From the NCBI GenBank assembly GCA_049840815.1, contig JASGJI010000007.1, forward strand, positions 310,001-374,000: a stretch of 64,000 nt of DNA. The letters run 5' to 3'. This stretch comes from JASGDN01 sp049840815. Its GTDB lineage: Bacteria > Chloroflexota > Chloroflexia > Thermomicrobiales > UBA6265. This document shows, one piece after another, positions 32,699 through 41,692 of this stretch. How positions within the stretch are numbered: position 1 is the first letter of the stretch; every line of letters begins with the position of its first letter. The translations under genes and the position numbers were made by a program. The notes beneath the pieces are model-generated. The model did not search any database and was not told the origin of the DNA. It worked only from the letters and a program-made list of their open reading frames with translations.

Positions 32699-33697
32699 AT
32701 GACGCCCATCGCCACGCGGCCGATGGCGCAGAGGCCGCTTCCCCTTTTCTCCACCACGGCTGGCATCGTGACGCCAAACGCGTTGCCCGTCTTCGCGCAT
32801 CCCGCCGAGCAGGAACTCGCCCGGCTGCTCTCGTTCTTCAACATCCGTTGGACCTACGAGCCGACGACCTTCGCCCTGCGCCGTCACGACGACGGCACGA
32901 TTGCCGAAGCGTTCACCCCCGATTTCTTCCTGCCCGATCACCGGCTCTACCTCGAACTGACGACCATGCGGCAGAAGCTCGTGACGCGAAAGAACCGCAA
33001 GGCGCGACTGTTGCGCGAGCTCTTCCCCAATGTTCGTCTGCACCTGATTTACCGCCGCGATTTCCTGCGCCTAATGGAGTGCTACGGAGCGGAGGTCGCC
33101 CGCGCGGAGCCGAGCGCGTCCGAAACGGTCATCCGGAGCGAGGAGGAGATCGCGCGCGCCGTCCACGACCTTGCCTGCACGATCGCCGCCCGCTGGCAAC
33201 GGTCACGCAGCATGCGCCCCGTCGTGCTGGTCTCCGTCTCGCGAAGTTCACGTCGGTTCCAACGTGACGTAACGGAGGAACTGCGATCCCTGGGCGTGCC
33301 GGTGGGGCAGGCATTGCTTGCCGCGTCCAAGACGGACAGCCCCTTCGGCAAACCGCGGTTTCGGGCCAGCGAAGACGCGCTCAGCATGATGGCGCACGGA
33401 CACGTCGTGCTCCTGGAGATGCTGGTCAGCTCCGGCCTCAGCGTCACACATGCGCAGCGTTGGCTCCATCAGCGGGAAATCAACGTCCAGCAGACGATTG
33501 CCCTCTTTGCCCGGGATGGCTTTCGAGTGGGGGATGTCCAGATCGACGCGGTGGCCTTCGAGGCACCGCACGATGTCCTCGCGGGGTATGGTCTCCAGCT
33601 TCGCGCCGCATACGCGAACCGCCCGCAGGTGGTGAGCCTGCGGGCGGCGGAATCGTCAACTGCAAACGAGACGCTCGCGGCGTTGGGGATTCGCTAG
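32699..33697 (+). CDS. Nuclease-like domain fused to a phosphoribosyltransferase-like domain
   Basis: 332 residues. Residues ~30-125 resemble a PD-(D/E)xK nuclease fold: WTYEPTTFAL, TPDFFLPDHRLYLELTTM and KNRKARLLRELFPNVRLHLIYRRDF, but with Thr where the catalytic Lys is usual. Residues ~165-300 resemble hypoxanthine phosphoribosyltransferases (PVVLVSVSRSSRRFQRDV, HGHVVLLEMLVSSGLSVTHA), with the acidic PRPP loop weakened. I recall this pairing from other high-GC bacteria. A perfect 11-bp hairpin (33619-33629/33637-33647) lies inside the coding end. Function unknown. Confidence 0.7.
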   Translation: MTPIATRPMAQRPLPLFSTTAGIVTPNALPVFAHPAEQELARLLSFFNIRWTYEPTTFALRRHDDGTIAEAFTPDFFLPDHRLYLELTTMRQKLVTRKNRKARLLRELFPNVRLHLIYRRDFLRLMECYGAEVARAEPSASETVIRSEEEIARAVHDLACTIAARWQRSRSMRPVVLVSVSRSSRRFQRDVTEELRSLGVPVGQALLAASKTDSPFGKPRFRASEDALSMMAHGHVVLLEMLVSSGLSVTHAQRWLHQREINVQQTIALFARDGFRVGDVQIDAVAFEAPHDVLAGYGLQLRAAYANRPQVVSLRAAESSTANETLAALGIR

Positions 33698-33709
33698 CTC
33701 CCGAACGCG

Positions 33710-35008
33710 TCAGTCCTTGATCGCGACCGGGGTCGAGAGCGGAGTTCCCGAATCCTCGGTGGCGCCTTCGATCAGGGTCTCCAGCGTTTTCTCATCCGGA
33801 GCCGAGACATAGGTGACGTGTGTTCCGTCGACCAGAATGTGCACCGTCTCCTCGTCCGTGACAATGGCGGTGCCTGTGCCGGACCCCAGAGGGGACGTCT
33901 CGGCCCCGAGCCGGTCTGTCTCCCGCTCGATCAGGGTGCGGGCGAATTCGTTGGCGTCGTCCTCCGAGTCCCAGACCGTAGCCCAGTAGATCGCCGTGTC
34001 GTCGGCATCGCCAACCACGACATAGTGATCGCCCCCCCAACCGGCAGCCGCATCCTGCGCCTCCTCGTCGGAGATGGAATCAGCGGTATTGAGCAGGATC
34101 GAGATCTGGAACTCGCCGAACGTGTCATCGTCGAGGATCGTCCAGCCGTCGCCAAGGGCCGCCGTCGGGTCACTGACCGCCACCGCAATCGGCTGCTCAC
34201 CCGCGAAGTACTTTTCGGGATGGAGCACCTGCTCGGTGCTGATCGGCGGGTTCGCGTAGACCGCATCGACGGCCTTCCAGCCGCCATCCTCGTACACCGC
34301 GCCAACGAACGTGCTGCCCTGCTCGTAGGGGAAGTAGAGCGTCTCGATGAAGATGGCCGGGGCGCTTTCCAGCACATCCGGGATCTCGGTGTTCTGGTAC
34401 TCGTCCAGAAGCCGCCTCAGGAATGCGCGGTCGGACGTTGCGTAGATGCTCTCGAAGTAGGTTGCATCCCCCTCCGGCAGCGCAATCAGCGCCAATGAGG
34501 TGTCAGAATTCGCCGCGTTCGCGTGGTTCTGAAGCGCAACGAGGTCGAAATGCTGGTCCTGCAACGCATGGACGGTCTCGTGCGCAAAGGTCAGTTCCTG
34601 AGACGCCGAGAGTTCCGTCGTTCCCTCACCGCTGTCGGAGACGACTACCATGCGCCCGGTGTTCGGGTCGTAGTACCCGAGCACACCATCGCCGTAGAGG
34701 TCGTTGTAGAGCGCGCCGAGGTCGGTATCCGCGGGCGCGAGGCCGAAGGCGACGAGGACGCGCAGGTCTTCCTGCTGCTCCTCCAGCGGATAGTCCTCCG
34801 CCGCGATCTCGGCGCGCATCTCCTCGCGGGTGATGAAGTTCAGGTCCAGCGGTTTCAGCAGGTCGAGCTGACGGATCTGCTGCGTGCGGTCCTCGATGTC
34901 GGTGAAGACGCTCGATTGCGCCGCGAGGCTGGGCGAGACGCTGACAGTAAGCGCGACAAGCGCCGGAAGGGCAGAACGAACGAGTGTGCGAGGGGTGGGC
35001 AGGGACAT
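33710..35008 (-). CDS. Secreted HExxH metalloprotease-like protein
   Basis: 432 residues from the ATG at 35006-35008. A Sec signal peptide (RTLVRSALPALVALTVSVSP, probable cut after SLAA) precedes the mature part. A zincin motif lies at 143-147 (AHETVHALQDQHFD), with Glu in LPEGDATYFE as possible third ligand. The C-terminal ~150 residues are acidic and end without an anchor. The substrate is unknown. The frame is open upstream to 35278 but lacks a plausible start there. Confidence 0.75.
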   Translation of the reverse strand: MSLPTPRTLVRSALPALVALTVSVSPSLAAQSSVFTDIEDRTQQIRQLDLLKPLDLNFITREEMRAEIAAEDYPLEEQQEDLRVLVAFGLAPADTDLGALYNDLYGDGVLGYYDPNTGRMVVVSDSGEGTTELSASQELTFAHETVHALQDQHFDLVALQNHANAANSDTSLALIALPEGDATYFESIYATSDRAFLRRLLDEYQNTEIPDVLESAPAIFIETLYFPYEQGSTFVGAVYEDGGWKAVDAVYANPPISTEQVLHPEKYFAGEQPIAVAVSDPTAALGDGWTILDDDTFGEFQISILLNTADSISDEEAQDAAAGWGGDHYVVVGDADDTAIYWATVWDSEDDANEFARTLIERETDRLGAETSPLGSGTGTAIVTDEETVHILVDGTHVTYVSAPDEKTLETLIEGATEDSGTPLSTPVAIKD

Positions 35009-35591
35009 GGACACCTCAAGGCGCAGGACGCATACGCGACGGGAACGATCCGGGATCTCGTGGCTCCAGCATACGCGAGATGCCTGAGCATTCGCTGAGC
35101 GAGGGGAGAAGGTTGAGGGCAATCGCATGTTCAGCGTTTGCGCCGGGCAGGGCAATTGCAGGCTCAGTCGGCGCGACAGTGGTTCGTTGGTCGCGCCGTG
35201 CGAACGACGGGCTAGAAGGACATCGTTCGTACAGCGGCACCCGTGTGTGGCGCCTCGGAGCGTATGGCAAAGACGCACCCGACCAGAAGGCTAGCGTGCG
35301 ATTGCCTTGGAGTGGGTTGAGGCGAATGAAGTGAGCAGTGAGATCCGATGCTGTATTCCCGTGCTCGTCGATCTGGTCCCTCGCTTCGGTCCTCGGTCCT
35401 CACGTCTCATCCTCCCTGCCTGAACGACGGGTTGGATCGGATCGCCCAGGACGCCAGACTGTCCGCACGACCCGCAGAATGCCCTGCCACTCGCGAGCTT
35501 CGGTGGCGTCGAATCTGCACGACATCCATTGCGCCGATTTCCCGCAGACGACGACGCACCCGCATTCCCGCCCCATCGCCGAGGACCTGCC
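35009..35591. other. Gene-free spacer between the protease and the AAA+ gene
   Basis: 583 bases. No reading frame on either strand has a convincing start, ribosome binding site and protein-like composition. It carries heptamer-type repeats at 35331-35346 and 35386-35415 and otherwise should hold the divergent promoters. Confidence 0.5.
35331..35415. repeat. Heptamer repeats in inverted pair
   Basis: Plus strand GTGAGCAGTGAGATCC at 35331-35346. Minus strand at 35386-35415 reads GAGGATGAGACGTGAGGACC then GAGGACC. Same family as at larE. Confidence 0.5.
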
Positions 35592-37007
35592 ATGACGACC
35601 ATCCCTCCGACCGCGCCAACGACTGCCACCCTTGGCGAACTCCGCGACTCCGGCTACAACGCTCGATCCGTCCGAAACGAGATGCGTGAGAATCTCGTCC
35701 GCGCCCTGACCTCCGGCGAGTCGCTCTTCCCCGGCATTCAGGGCTACGAGGACACCGTCCTCCCATCGCTGGAGAACGCCATCCTCGCCGGGCAGGACGT
35801 GATCCTGCTGGGTGAACGCGGTCAGGCGAAGACCCGTCTCGCCCGCAGCCTCGTCGCCCTGCTCGACGCATGGACACCGGTGATCTCCGGTTCCGACGTG
35901 AACGACGATCCGCTGGCGCCGATCAGCGCGTTCGGCAAGGCGAAGGTCGCCGAGCTGGCCGATGCGACGCCAATCGCGTGGCTCTCCCGCGATCGCCGGT
36001 TCACCGAGAAACTCGCCACGCCGGACACCACCGTCGCCGACCTGATCGGCGAAGTCGATCCGATCAAGGTAGCCGAGGGGCGATATCTGAGCAACGAGGA
36101 GGTCATCTCCTTCGGCCTCATCCCTCGCACGAACCGGGGCATCTTCAACCTGAACGAGCTGCCGGACCTGGCTGAACGCATTCAGGTCGGCCTGCTGAAT
36201 ATCCTCGAAGAGCAGGACATCCAGGTTCGCGGGTTCCAGGTGCGGCTGCCGATCGACATCATGATCGTCGCCTCCGCGAATCCGGAGGACTACACGAATC
36301 GCGGGCGGATCATCACGCCGCTGAAGGACCGGTTCGGCAGCCAGATCCGCACCCACTATCCACGCTCTGTCGATCTCGAGATCGCCATCGCCGAGCAGGA
36401 GCGAGCAAAGGCCGACCTTCCCGGCATCACACTCGCCATCCCGGCGTACATGCGGGAGATCGTTGGCGAGATCTCGCACATCGCGCGGCGATCCTCCGAT
36501 GTCTCCCAGCGCAGCGGCGTTTCCGTCCGCATGACCGTGGCGAACATGGAGGCGATCGTCGCCAACGCCCAGCGCCGGGCCGTCCTCAACGGCGAGAAGA
36601 TCGCCGTGCCCCGGATCAGCGACCTCGCCGCGATCTACCCGGCCAGCATGGGCAAGCTGGAGTTCGAGACCTTCGGCGAAGCTCGTGACGAACAGATCTT
36701 CGACCGCTTCATCGGCGATGCCGTCCGCGAGGTCTTCGCGCGAACGGTGAATCCGGCTGACCTCGACATGCTGCTGCTCGCCTTCGACAACGGACTGACG
36801 GTGACGACCTCTGAGCGCGCCGATGCTTTCAGCTACATCCACCAGCTGAGCTCCGTGGACAACGTCTCCAGCGTCATCTCCACCTTCGAGCCGTCCCGCG
36901 ATCCTGCCCAGATCGCTGCTGCCGTCGAGTTCCTGCTGGAAGGCCTCTATCGGCTCCGCAAGCTCAGCCGCCACCCTTCGCGCGAGGGCACGCGATACGC
37001 GCGGTAG
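35592..37007 (+). CDS. MoxR/ChlI-type AAA+ ATPase
   Basis: 471 residues from the ATG at 35592. Walker A GERGQAKT is at 74-81; LNELPDLAERIQVGLLNILE carries a Walker B-like region, IMIVASANPEDYTNRGRI is sensor 1, and PLKDRFGSQIRTHYPRSVDLE is the helix-2/arginine region. The closest families are magnesium-chelatase I and MoxR proteins. Such ATPases work with a VWA-domain partner to remodel or load metal into target proteins; the next gene encodes such a partner. No chlorophyll or cobalamin genes are nearby, so metal chelation is not indicated. Confidence 0.88.
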   Translation: MTTIPPTAPTTATLGELRDSGYNARSVRNEMRENLVRALTSGESLFPGIQGYEDTVLPSLENAILAGQDVILLGERGQAKTRLARSLVALLDAWTPVISGSDVNDDPLAPISAFGKAKVAELADATPIAWLSRDRRFTEKLATPDTTVADLIGEVDPIKVAEGRYLSNEEVISFGLIPRTNRGIFNLNELPDLAERIQVGLLNILEEQDIQVRGFQVRLPIDIMIVASANPEDYTNRGRIITPLKDRFGSQIRTHYPRSVDLEIAIAEQERAKADLPGITLAIPAYMREIVGEISHIARRSSDVSQRSGVSVRMTVANMEAIVANAQRRAVLNGEKIAVPRISDLAAIYPASMGKLEFETFGEARDEQIFDRFIGDAVREVFARTVNPADLDMLLLAFDNGLTVTTSERADAFSYIHQLSSVDNVSSVISTFEPSRDPAQIAAAVEFLLEGLYRLRKLSRHPSREGTRYAR

Positions 37008-37037
37008 AGGAGTGAGGACCGAGGAGTGAGAAGTGAT
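37008..37037 (+). repeat. Heptamer repeat directly after the AAA+ stop
   Basis: GAGGAGT, GAGGACC, GAGGAGT, GAGAAGT, GA: four units in exact period 7, beginning on the base after the TAG. The clearest copy in the window. Confidence 0.7.
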
Positions 37038-37159
37038 AGAACACCGAAGCGTGTTCGCACCGATGTCAGGGAATGGACCGGTCAGTGAGCCTCTCTTCCC
37101 GGAGTGAGCGTTTCTCCCGGCCATTTCTCTCGCCTCTCCCCTCGAGAAGGAGGACGATC

Positions 37160-39181
37160 ATGCAATCATTCCACCATCCCGCCTCCTGGACCTACACGCA
37201 ATGGGACGGCACCGGCGAGCTTCCCCTCGCTCCGGATGACCTCATGGATGCGCTCGCCGAGGACCTCCTGCGTCACGGCGACATGGACCTCGCGCTGCAA
37301 CGTGCCTTCCGCTGGGGCTTCCAGGGACAGGATGGCCAGCACGCCGATGGCCTCCGCGACCTCATCAAGCGCCTCCAGCAGCAGCGGCAGGAGATGCTCG
37401 ACCGCTGGGATTTCGACTCCATCGCGAACGACATCCGCGAGCGGCTCGACGAGATCGTGCAACAGGAGCGGAACACGCTCGGCGCGCGGAAGCAGGCCGT
37501 CGAGGATGCGCGATCGGATGACTTCGATCCCGCCCCCGCACAGGACTTCCTGAACCGCAAGGAGCAGGCGCTCGACGCCCTGCCAGACAATCCCGCCGCC
37601 CGCATCGACGCGCTTCGGGAGTATGGATTCGTCGATCAGCAGGCGCAGGCCGACTTCGACGCACTGCTCCAGCAGATGCAGCAGCAGATGGCGGACAGCC
37701 TCTTCAACTCGATGAGGAACGCGCTGACTGGCGAAGGCAACGAGGGCATGTCCATGGAGGACATGAAATCGTTCCTCCAGGACATCAACGAGGCCTTCGA
37801 GCAGCAGGCACGAGGCGAGCAGCCCGACCTCGACCGCCTGAACAATCGTTGGGCGCAGCAGATGGGCGGTCGCATCGAGAGCATGGACGAGCTCGCCGAC
37901 CGCATGCGCCAGCGCATGGCCGCGAGCCAGGCAATGATGCAGATGCTCAGCCCCCAGCAACGCTCGGAACTGATGCAGCTGATGCAGCAGGCCATGCAGG
38001 ACGCCGGCCTCGGCGAGCAGTTGCAGCGGCTCCAGCAGAACCTCGGCCCGCTCGGCCCCATGCAATCGATGCAGCAATCCGATGCCCACGGCACGCAGCC
38101 GCTTTCTGTCGATCTCGCGACCGACATCCTCCAGCAGGCAAACGCGATGGATCAGCTGACCGGTCAGATGCGGTCGATCAGCCAGCTTCATGACCTCAAG
38201 GGACTCGACAAGGACCTGCTCGACCGCGTGCTGAATGACGACGACCGCGCCTGGATCGACCGCTGGACGCACGTGGAGGAACAGCTGGAGGACGCGGGCT
38301 ACGTCACCAAGGGACGGCGCGGGCTCCAGCTGACGCCGCGCGCCGTCCGCAAGATCGGCGAGAAAGCGCTGGAGGACATCTTCGGGCAGCTGCGGAAGCA
38401 AGGCCTCGGCGATCACGATCTCCAGCGGCGGGGCGGGGCGGGGGAACTCGCGGACTCCTCGTCGCCATGGCAGTTCGGCGATCCCTTCCAGCTCGACCTC
38501 GGCAAGACGGTCATGAACGCGATCACGCGAAACGGCCCCGGCGCGCCGGTCCAGCTCCACCCGGATGACTTCGCCGTGATCGACCGCGAGGCGAAGACGT
38601 CCACGGCAACGGTCCTCCTGATCGACATGAGCCGGTCGATGATCCACAACGGCTGCTGGGATGCGGCGAAGCGAGCGGCCTTGGCGCTCGACACACTGAT
38701 CCGCGGCAAGTATCCGCGCGACATGCTGGAGTTGATCGGCTTCTCATCGTACGCGCACCCCCTGAAGGTGACGGATCTGCCGACACTGGAATGGAACGAA
38801 TATACCTACGGCACGAACCTCCAGCACGCCCTCCAACTCGCGCGGGAGCTGCTTGCCAGCCAGCGCGGCAAGGACCGGCAGATCATCGTCATCACCGATG
38901 GCGAGCCAACCGCGCATCTCGTCGATGGGGAGGTCTATTTCGCCTACCCGCCAACGCAGGAGACATTCGAGGCGACGCTGAAGGAGGTGATCCGCTGCAC
39001 GCGAGACGACATAACCATCAACACCTTCCTGCTGGAGCAGACGCCCTACATGGCCGAATTCATCGGCGACCTGATGCGCGTCAACCGTGGTCGCGTGATA
39101 GATGCCTCGCCGACGCGGCTGGGCAGCTACGTCCTCCGCGACTTCATGCGCCAACGCACCGTCAACCGCGCCGGAACGTGA
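37160..39181 (+). CDS. VWA-domain protein with long Gln/Met-rich helical region, partner of the AAA+ ATPase
   Basis: 673 residues from the ATG at 37160 behind AAGGAGGA. Residues ~60-330 are helical, with Gln/Met-rich heptads (LLQQMQQQMADSLFNSM, MQLMQQAMQDAGL). The C-terminal VWA domain (~480-665) has a complete MIDAS motif DMSRSM (Asp489, Ser491, Ser493) and VITDGEPTAH. No signal peptide or membrane segment. Pairs of this kind act as cytoplasmic chaperone-like machines. A 152-bp spacer with a heptamer repeat separates it from the ATPase gene. Confidence 0.87.
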   Translation: MQSFHHPASWTYTQWDGTGELPLAPDDLMDALAEDLLRHGDMDLALQRAFRWGFQGQDGQHADGLRDLIKRLQQQRQEMLDRWDFDSIANDIRERLDEIVQQERNTLGARKQAVEDARSDDFDPAPAQDFLNRKEQALDALPDNPAARIDALREYGFVDQQAQADFDALLQQMQQQMADSLFNSMRNALTGEGNEGMSMEDMKSFLQDINEAFEQQARGEQPDLDRLNNRWAQQMGGRIESMDELADRMRQRMAASQAMMQMLSPQQRSELMQLMQQAMQDAGLGEQLQRLQQNLGPLGPMQSMQQSDAHGTQPLSVDLATDILQQANAMDQLTGQMRSISQLHDLKGLDKDLLDRVLNDDDRAWIDRWTHVEEQLEDAGYVTKGRRGLQLTPRAVRKIGEKALEDIFGQLRKQGLGDHDLQRRGGAGELADSSSPWQFGDPFQLDLGKTVMNAITRNGPGAPVQLHPDDFAVIDREAKTSTATVLLIDMSRSMIHNGCWDAAKRAALALDTLIRGKYPRDMLELIGFSSYAHPLKVTDLPTLEWNEYTYGTNLQHALQLARELLASQRGKDRQIIVITDGEPTAHLVDGEVYFAYPPTQETFEATLKEVIRCTRDDITINTFLLEQTPYMAEFIGDLMRVNRGRVIDASPTRLGSYVLRDFMRQRTVNRAGT

Positions 39182-39214
39182 CGCAGCGACTCAGCGAACG
39201 CAAACGAGGGGAGA

Positions 39215-39252
39215 TTCCTTCTCACTCCTCACTTCTCTCACCTCTCACCTCC
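39215..39252 (-). repeat. Heptamer repeats after the VWA gene
   Basis: Read on the minus strand: GAGAGGT, GAGAGAAGT, GAGGAGT, GAGAAGG. 33 bases after the VWA stop, in the 253-bp spacer before purL that shows no other gene. Confidence 0.55.
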
Positions 39253-39434
39253 GTCGCGTGAGAACGAGTCGTATCACGGCGCTCACGGATGGTAAGATAG
39301 GCGCAAACGCGCCCTTGCGCGGTCGTGTCTTCTCGCGGGATACCTGAGTCGCGCCAGCGGTTCATCCAGAGGCCGTCCCGACACCCCCCGGATCGCCGAC
39401 GATCAGCCCATCCAGATCCTCGAAGGAGCCACCT

Positions 39435-41660
39435 TTGTCCATCGCCGAAGGTCAGTGGCGCGAAGTTGCCCTGAGCGATAGCGAGTACGCGCAGATTGTC
39501 GAATTGCTTGGCCGTGAACCATCGATCGTCGAACTCGGGATGTTCGGCGCGATGTGGAGCGAGCACTGCGGCTACAAGCACTCCCGACCACACCTCCGTA
39601 CGCTTCCGAACGACGCGCCATGGGTCGTCCAGGGGCCGGGCGAGAACGCCGGCGCCGTGGATATCGGCAACGGTCTCGCCGCCGTCTTCAAGGTCGAATC
39701 CCACAACCACCCAAGCGCCGTGGAACCCTACGAGGGCGCCGCGACCGGTGTTGGCGGCATCGTCCGCGACATCTTCACAATGAACGCCCGGCCGATCGCC
39801 ATCCTCGATGGCCTTCGGTTTGGGCCGCTGGACGATGTCCGCAACCGCTATCTCTTCGACAACGTGGTGGCCGGCATCGGTGGCTACGGGAACTGCCTCG
39901 GCATTCCGACCGTCGGTGGCGAGGTCTTCTTCGATACCAGCTACAACGGCAACCCGCTTGTGAACGCCATGTGCGTCGGCATCGCCCCGATCGACAAGAT
40001 CGTGCGGGCGAAGGCGAGCGGCGTCGGCAATGTCCTCGTCCTCATCGGCGCGGAGACGGGGCGCGATGGCCTCCACGGCGCGACCTTCGCATCGGTGGAT
40101 GATCCGGAAGCCTCTCATCGCGGTGTGATCCAGGTCGGCAATCCCTTCCTCGAGAAGCAGTTGATGGAAGCCTGCCTCGAGCTTTTCAAGGGTGATGCCG
40201 TCGTCGCCATGCAGGATCTCGGCGCAGCGGGCCTCACCAGCTCGGTGGTCGAGTGCGCCAGCCGGGGCGAAGTCGGGGTTGAAATCGACGTCCAGCTGGT
40301 TCCCCGCCGCGAGACCGGGATGACCGCCTACGAGATCATGCTGAGCGAGAGCCAGGAGCGCATGGTCCTGGTTGCGCCTCCCGATCGAGTGCCGGAGATC
40401 AAGGCTGTCCTCGATCACTTCTCGCTCTCGTCCGCCGTCATCGGTACGATCACGGACGATGGCATCGTGCGGATCAAGGACGGCGACACCGTCGAGGTGG
40501 AGGTGCCTGTCACCTTCTTCATCGACGAATGCCCGGTCTACGAGCCGAAGGACGCCTGGCAGCCGGAAGAGTACGCCGCCCGCGCGGCCGTTGATGTCAC
40601 GGCGCAGGATGACCTCTCCGCCGACGACCTCCTGGCTTCCATCGAGCGAATGATGACCTCGCCGAACATCGGTTCCCGCCGCGAGGTCTACGAGCAGTAC
40701 GACCACACGATCCTCACGAACACGGTCGTCGGGCCGGGCCGTGGCGATGCCGCCGTCCTCCGCGTGAAGGGGACTCCCACCGGCATCGCGACCTCGCTCG
40801 ATTGCAACTCCCGCTACTGCTACCTCGATCCTTACGTCGGTGCCCAGCACGCCGTCGCCGAGGCCGCGCGCAACGTGAGCGCAGTCGGTGGCAAGCCACT
40901 GGCGATCACGAACTGCCTCAACTTCGGCAACCCGGAACGTCGCCCAGGGAACTGGCAGCTTGCCGAAGCCGTGCGCGGCATGGGCGACGCCTGCCGGGCG
41001 CTCGGCATCCCGGTCGTGAGCGGCAACGTCAGCCTCTACAACGAGACCGCCGGTGTGCCTGTCTTCCCGACGCCCACCGTGGGCTGCGTCGGCGTCCTGG
41101 AGGACGTGACCAAGACCACGGGCACGCAGTGGGGCGCCGATCAGGACATCGTCCTGCTTGGCGACGCGACGCCGACGCTCGGCGGCAGCGAATACCTCGC
41201 GTGGTTGCGTGAGGAGATCGCCGGAACCCCGCCCGCCATCGACCTCGCCGCCGAACTCACGACGCAGACACTCGTCCGCGAACTCGTCGCGGATGGCAAT
41301 GTCGAAGCCGTCCACGATGTCGGCCTGGGCGGACTTGCCATCGCGCTGGTCGAGATGGCGCTCGGTGAAGGCATCGGCCATCGTGTCGGCGCAACCATCG
41401 AGACACCGCCGTCTGGCTCGACGCGGCTCGATGAGACCTGGTTTGGCGAAGCAGCCGGACGCTTCCTGCTCGCCGTCACACCAGAGAAGACCGCCGGAGT
41501 CCTCGCCGCCGCGCAGGGCGCGGGCGTCGCCGCAGCGGCAATCGGTAGCACCGGCGGCACGACACTCGACCTCGCGGGCTTGGGCTCGCTCGACCTCGAC
41601 CGCCTGCAAGCCGCGAGCGATTCCGCGCTTCGGTCCGCCGGCGTCGTCGCAAACGTCTAG
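39435..41660 (+). CDS. purL: Phosphoribosylformylglycinamidine synthase, large subunit of the three-part enzyme
   Basis: Fourth step of purine synthesis (FGAR to FGAM). 741 residues, the short PurL type that needs separate PurQ and PurS, neither of which is in the window. Motifs: MWSEHCGYKHSRP, KVESHNHPSAVEPYEGAATG, GGEVFFDTSYNGNPLVN, DLGAAGLTSSVVE, and in the second half VSAVGGKPLAITNCLNFGNP, SGNVSLYNET and VHDVGLGGLAIALVEMALG. TTG start eight bases after AAGGAG. Leads an apparent operon with purF. Confidence 0.95.
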   Translation: MSIAEGQWREVALSDSEYAQIVELLGREPSIVELGMFGAMWSEHCGYKHSRPHLRTLPNDAPWVVQGPGENAGAVDIGNGLAAVFKVESHNHPSAVEPYEGAATGVGGIVRDIFTMNARPIAILDGLRFGPLDDVRNRYLFDNVVAGIGGYGNCLGIPTVGGEVFFDTSYNGNPLVNAMCVGIAPIDKIVRAKASGVGNVLVLIGAETGRDGLHGATFASVDDPEASHRGVIQVGNPFLEKQLMEACLELFKGDAVVAMQDLGAAGLTSSVVECASRGEVGVEIDVQLVPRRETGMTAYEIMLSESQERMVLVAPPDRVPEIKAVLDHFSLSSAVIGTITDDGIVRIKDGDTVEVEVPVTFFIDECPVYEPKDAWQPEEYAARAAVDVTAQDDLSADDLLASIERMMTSPNIGSRREVYEQYDHTILTNTVVGPGRGDAAVLRVKGTPTGIATSLDCNSRYCYLDPYVGAQHAVAEAARNVSAVGGKPLAITNCLNFGNPERRPGNWQLAEAVRGMGDACRALGIPVVSGNVSLYNETAGVPVFPTPTVGCVGVLEDVTKTTGTQWGADQDIVLLGDATPTLGGSEYLAWLREEIAGTPPAIDLAAELTTQTLVRELVADGNVEAVHDVGLGGLAIALVEMALGEGIGHRVGATIETPPSGSTRLDETWFGEAAGRFLLAVTPEKTAGVLAAAQGAGVAAAAIGSTGGTTLDLAGLGSLDLDRLQAASDSALRSAGVVANV

Positions 41661-41692
41661 GGACCGCACGGACTGTGGAACGGACCACCACC

